DNA of 25,200 nt from Plantago elongata (Eukaryota; Streptophyta; Magnoliopsida; Lamiales; Plantaginaceae). Numbering within the stretch: position 1 is the first letter of the stretch; every line of letters starts with the position of its first letter. The notes under the pieces were generated by a model. It worked only from the letters and a program-made list of their open reading frames with translations. It made no database searches and had not been told where the DNA came from. Below are positions 21,753-25,200 of this stretch, piece after piece. Both the position numbers and the translations under genes were made by a program. The stretch covers positions 1 to 25,200 of the forward strand of contig JAYMSP010002270.1 of the NCBI GenBank assembly GCA_036897095.1, given 5' to 3'.

Positions 21753-22010
21753 TATTCTCTTCATTCCGGTTTGATCTTCTTGTATCTCCATACACGAATT
21801 TTAGGAGAAAAATAAAAAATATAAAAGAGATGGTGCATAAAGTATGAAAAATAGTGAATAAAGTAGAAGTTGTATTGTATAAAGTAGGATATTAAATTTT
21901 CATTTAAAGGATGATAAGATGAAATTGAAATGGATCGAAATGAAATGCAAAGTTGTAAGTGAGTTGTAAAATACAGTATTACGAGATGAAATAAAATGGT
22001 ACTAAGGTAG
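21753..22010. mobile_element. Decayed Stowaway-like MITE (tentative)
   Basis: The left end tattctcttcattcc recalls TACTCCCTCCATTCC, and the right end aaatggtactaaggtag recalls the complement of that repeat. The interior has the AT-rich, aaagtagga-like repeats often seen in these elements. Both ends are degraded, so limits are approximate. Confidence 0.4.
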
Positions 22011-22094
22011 AAAATAATAATAAATAATCTATGAGAGGGATAATAAATTTTCGGTTGAAATTATATAATGCAAATTTAAAATAAGAAAAATTAA

Positions 22095-22345
22095 CAGGTT
22101 GTTTGGCACATAACTTAGTTGGATGATTTTGAATTGAGATATACATAACTGATGAATATAAATTAAATTTTAATTGAATTGTGAAGTTTTGTACACTGAA
22201 TAAGTTAAATTTTAATATATAACTAATGAAATTAAATTTAAAGAAGTTGTTTTTTTAATTTATTATGTAGACTTTGATTAATTGAGTTAGTGTGCAGTCA
22301 TAAAACAACAATGTATCTTAATTATAATAGGATAGCCAAACATGA
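22095..22345. mobile_element. hAT-like MITE (tentative)
   Basis: The left end caggttgtttggcacata and the right end tagccaaacatga form imperfect inverted repeats around an AT-rich 250-bp interior without coding capacity. The tgtttggc motif is typical of the ends of several plant MITE families. A target-site duplication was not found. Confidence 0.4.
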
Positions 22346-22403
22346 AGTGAAGTTTGACTATGTTAAATGAATGTAAGTTTTATTAAAAATAATTCGTGAA
22401 AGG

Positions 22404-22569
22404 TTAGGTGGCAGTTTGAATGGACATTTGAGTGGGCATTTGGATGGATTTTGGTGAAAATTGTGTTTGGATGGACATTTGAGTGGGTTATTTTAAGTGT
22501 ATTTTAGGTCAAATCACTGTTCATCGAGTCAAATGGGGGTATTCAAATATCGAGCCAAACACCCCCTAG
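22404..22569. mobile_element. MITE-like element with internal direct repeat (tentative)
   Basis: The ends taggtggcagtttg and caaacaccccct are imperfect inverted repeats. Inside, ggacatttgagtggg occurs twice (about 22432 and 22473). Next to it, 22575-22610 looks like a cut-off Stowaway end (gggacattcc...gacgga). The cluster suggests repeated insertion of small elements at one place. Confidence 0.35.
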
Positions 22570-22842
22570 AAGTTTTTATTAGAATGGGACATTCCGATTG
22601 AGACGGAACAAATGGCCATGTGCGGATGTGCCGACGGCCGCCCAGGCCCAGGTATCGAATTGGTAAAGCCGGTCACATCACATGTGGATAATGGTCAAGT
22701 GAAGGTCATACACATACAGTAGTGTATAGTATGATCCACGTGCTGTCCTTTGCTACCCTACGTGTCCACCATTAATTGGACCTGTGATATACAATTGGGT
22801 GATAAGCACGATACACGCCATACATTTATTTTCATCACCAAT
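22570..22842. other. Intergenic stretch with a short GC-rich part, no gene recognised
   Basis: The sequence gccgacggccgcccaggccc (22629-22648) is much more GC-rich than its surroundings. A CACGTG G-box lies at 22737-22742, about 2.6 kb upstream of the JAZ start. Nothing coding is supported. Confidence 0.5.
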
Positions 22843-22895
22843 CTTCTTCTTTTCTTTATTAATAAAAAGACTTCTTCTTTTCTTTATTAATAAAA
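22843..22895. repeat. 28-bp tandem duplication (2 copies)
   Basis: The unit cttcttcttttctttattaa plus taaaaaga occurs at 22843 and again at 22871 without change over 25 bases, which suggests a recent duplication. Confidence 0.9.
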
Positions 22896-23024
22896 GCATG
22901 CACCACATTGCATTGAAATGTGATGTTTCCAAAATTACTTTTAAGAAGTTGTAAAATTGCATAGTAAACCCAATCCAGATAAGAACTTTCAAGACCGGAA
23001 AAAAAGGAAAATATTAAGGCCCGG

Positions 23025-23190
23025 TTTGCCATACCACTTCATTTCCCCCATTCCAATCGAATATTTTGTAAAAAAACTCAATTTCAATTGAAAAAACCCA
23101 CTCAAATTCTATCTCAATCAGCTTTAAAGGTTTGTAAGGCGAGACCCTCGATAATCAACATACCTACAAAAGTTAATTTTAGTTTAGCCG
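23025..23190 (+). mobile_element. MITE-like element related to 14405-14600
   Basis: It starts with aggcccggtttgccatacca and continues with attccaatcgaatattttgt, caatttcaattgaaaaa and cccactcaaattctatc. These are the same blocks, in the same order, as on the minus strand upstream of TDX. A tttagccgaatgtga near 23185 matches the gttcggctaaa part of the other copy. The two copies differ at many positions, so the family is old. Confidence 0.55.
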
Positions 23191-24607
23191 AATGTGATGG
23201 CCAATGAGCTCTTCTTCATCGTCCGCCAGTTTTTCTTAAGCTATAAAATTTCTCCTCGATTCATTAACTCGTAAAACACAAATTTTCGGAAAACTCTTAT
23301 TTCAATAATGACTAATTCATACATGTATTGATCAAACTAACATATAACATTAATCAACCATTCACGATTCTTTTGTGTTTCAGCGACTTAATGTGTTAAG
23401 TGCAATTCATTTCAACAACGATATACACATTAAATGATCAATACATGAACGATTTCAAAGTTCTTATCCACTAATTTACTATGGGGTTGAAAATTAAGTA
23501 TGCCAAATATTAAAACTCCATATCATAAAAGAAAAAGAGAATAAAATAATTGCTCCATAATTATATATGGAGAAGGATATTTATAAATGACAGATCTTTA
23601 AAAAAGAAAAGGAGAGGACCAAGTAGTATGATTTATTTTCTATGATACAGCAAGTTGGGATATTTAAATGTTAAATCTATGAATATGCTTTGCAGTTTCC
23701 ACGTTAATTAGTAGTCCTTTTTAATTTAGTGGCCCTCAACATTTTAAATCTTTTTAAGTTTCTTGCTTAACTTTTGTGTTATTTCACCAATGTGGTCATG
23801 TACATTGAACAATACCCAATCTATAATTAATTAATGCTATTGGTTAGACATTATATTACTATTCGTCTTTTATTTTCCAGAATATATTATTCATTTCCTC
23901 CTGAACTATTTATATATATCGCAGAAGCCAATAGTATATTCAGACAATAGTATATAAAATGCCTGTCAAATGACCGGCCTATTATTTCATTACCCTGTCC
24001 ATAAATAGAAAGTAGCTACTCTTGGACTCTTTGGTGAACTATGTATTCACCACCTCATATCCATTGGCTAAAAAAGTTAGTTACTATAATATTTACGATT
24101 TAAAATTAATTTATAATTAAAATTAAAAATATTTAATTCTAATAAGTAACTCAACTTAAAAAGTATAACTTATGCTTTACTATTTTTACCTGAAAACTTA
24201 TTTAGTTCAGTTTCAATTTAATTTAATTTAATTTCATTTAGTTATAATTTTTTATATTATAATTAAATACAATTTAATTTCATTCAACTCAATTTAATTT
24301 AATTCAAAAAGTTTCACTAAAAATATCATAGACCTGTAAGTACATGTCTCTTTTTACGAACAAATAAACCCACTAGAGCTTATACAAGTTAATTGTCAAA
24401 CATTGGGATAGTTACACTCAAATAAAATTTGCTCAAATGGGAATTAAAAAATGGTTTAATTTACAAAACCACCATGGTTTTTTAGGAGCGCTCATTGATT
24501 TATTAAATAAAGAACAACTAACGAGTACAAGTGAATTAAGTTAGTATTTCCTTTTTCACGATAATTTGGGGAATAATCATAACTGGTACTATTAGAACTA
24601 GCTTAGA
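23191..24607. other. AT-rich intergenic stretch, no gene recognised
   Basis: No open frame with recognisable similarity. A degenerate array of aattt pentamers lies at 24209-24308. The aaccaccatgg...ttaggagcgctcattga stretch near 24467-24500 looks derived from something but I cannot place it. Confidence 0.6.
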
Positions 24608-24800
24608 TAAGCCTCAATGGGTGTCGTGGCGCACGCCGCATCGTAAGGCGCGGCGTCTCTTCATGCGGCGTGGCACGCCGCGTCGGGCGTGTCACGCCGT
24701 TCGTGATAGCAGCCGACCTCCTCATATGCTTTGTTGCTCGACTCCGGCCTCCCTACTCCACGCGGCTGACGGCTCCACCTTCACCTCGATTCGATTCGAC
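24608..24800. other. GC-rich patch with short palindromes
   Basis: A sharp change from about one-third GC to clearly GC-rich sequence. It holds repeated gcacgccgc/gcggcgtg motifs, including a 17-base palindrome gcggcgtggcacgccgc (24665-24681) with a single central base. The leading gcctcaatgg resembles a worn PIF/Harbinger MITE end. Two short open frames cross it, but neither resembles a known protein. It may be part of a GC-rich MITE or a captured fragment. Confidence 0.5.
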
Positions 24801-25200
24801 TAGCTGTTGCAAGCCTGCAACTTCAATGACTCAAGAAAGATCACGAAATCACTCACTACTCACTAATTTTATGTTTCATTATTTAATTACGTTGCGAATT
24901 TATTGATTGGAAGCCTCTTGACTGCATTTTCCTTTCAAATTCAATTTCTAGGGTTTTGGATGGATTGGTGATGGACTGATGGTATTGGTGACTGACTGTC
25001 TCTTCCTTTTCCTTTTTATTTTCATTTTTACTTTTTTATACTCTGTTCAATTTCAAACACGAATAACTCGAAAAATATAAATGTAAAAAATATATAAAAA
25101 TTACCAACAAATTCGTTTCTTCAAGATCTACGAATAGAGACCACTCTCGATTATTTTTGGATCATTCCATCTCGAACTCATTTTCTCTCTCAATTAAACT
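24801..25200. other. Right-edge stretch, nothing recognised
   Basis: AT-rich sequence containing a ctagggttttgg segment (telo-box-like, common near plant gene starts) at about 24948. No frame, intron signals or repeat could be tied to a gene inside the window. Confidence 0.5.

Noticed and set aside
21463-22640. A 1.2-kb PIF/Harbinger element bounded by gagcatcagcatgg and catgtgcggatgtg
   Set aside because: The two ends match poorly, no 3-bp target duplication is seen, and other MITE-like pieces lie between them.
24621-24906. Two overlapping open frames in the GC-rich patch
   Set aside because: Arg- and Pro-rich translations typical of random GC-rich sequence, with no domain, no introns and no start context.

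Overview
The window is nuclear DNA of a flowering plant. It is AT-rich, its four protein genes are split by many GT-AG introns, and the spaces between them hold plant-type MITEs, short tRNA-derived SINEs and the 3' end of a Ty1/copia element. One gene, STR2, is known as a gene kept by plants that form arbuscular mycorrhiza and lost from non-hosts such as Brassicaceae. The source is therefore probably a mycorrhizal eudicot. I cannot name the species.

Layout. 1-600: 3' end of a copia retrotransposon (degenerate pol tail plus LTR). 600-1950: intergenic, with a diverged duplication and one SINE. 1951-5232 (-): chloroplast CbbY-type HAD phosphatase, 8 exons, 323 aa, with a minisatellite and a SINE in intron 1. 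5233-6673: divergent promoter region with a Stowaway MITE. 6674-9395 (+): STR2 half-size ABCG transporter, 4 exons, 803 aa. 9797-14213 (-): TDX, a Hip-like TPR-thioredoxin, 10 exons, 373 aa, with one GC-AG intron, converging tail to tail on STR2. 14214-16373: intergenic with a MITE. 16374-20117 (-): JAZ3/4/9-clade TIFY repressor, 7 exons, 376 aa. 20118-25200: JAZ promoter followed by about 5 kb without a recognisable gene, rich in MITE-like pieces, a tandemly doubled SINE and a short GC-rich patch.

The four genes do not form a pathway. CbbY removes a Rubisco inhibitor in the chloroplast, STR2 exports lipid to the fungal partner in arbuscule cells, TDX is a redox-linked co-chaperone, and JAZ represses jasmonate responses. 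Exon boundaries were worked out by hand from splice sites, phase and remembered family sequences. All four reading frames close exactly. The most distinctive observations are an ultra-short SINE family whose copies have readable target-site duplications, the STR2 gene with candidate symbiosis motifs in its promoter, a GC-AG intron that is required to read TDX, and a JAZ Jas-intron whose retention would stop translation at once.
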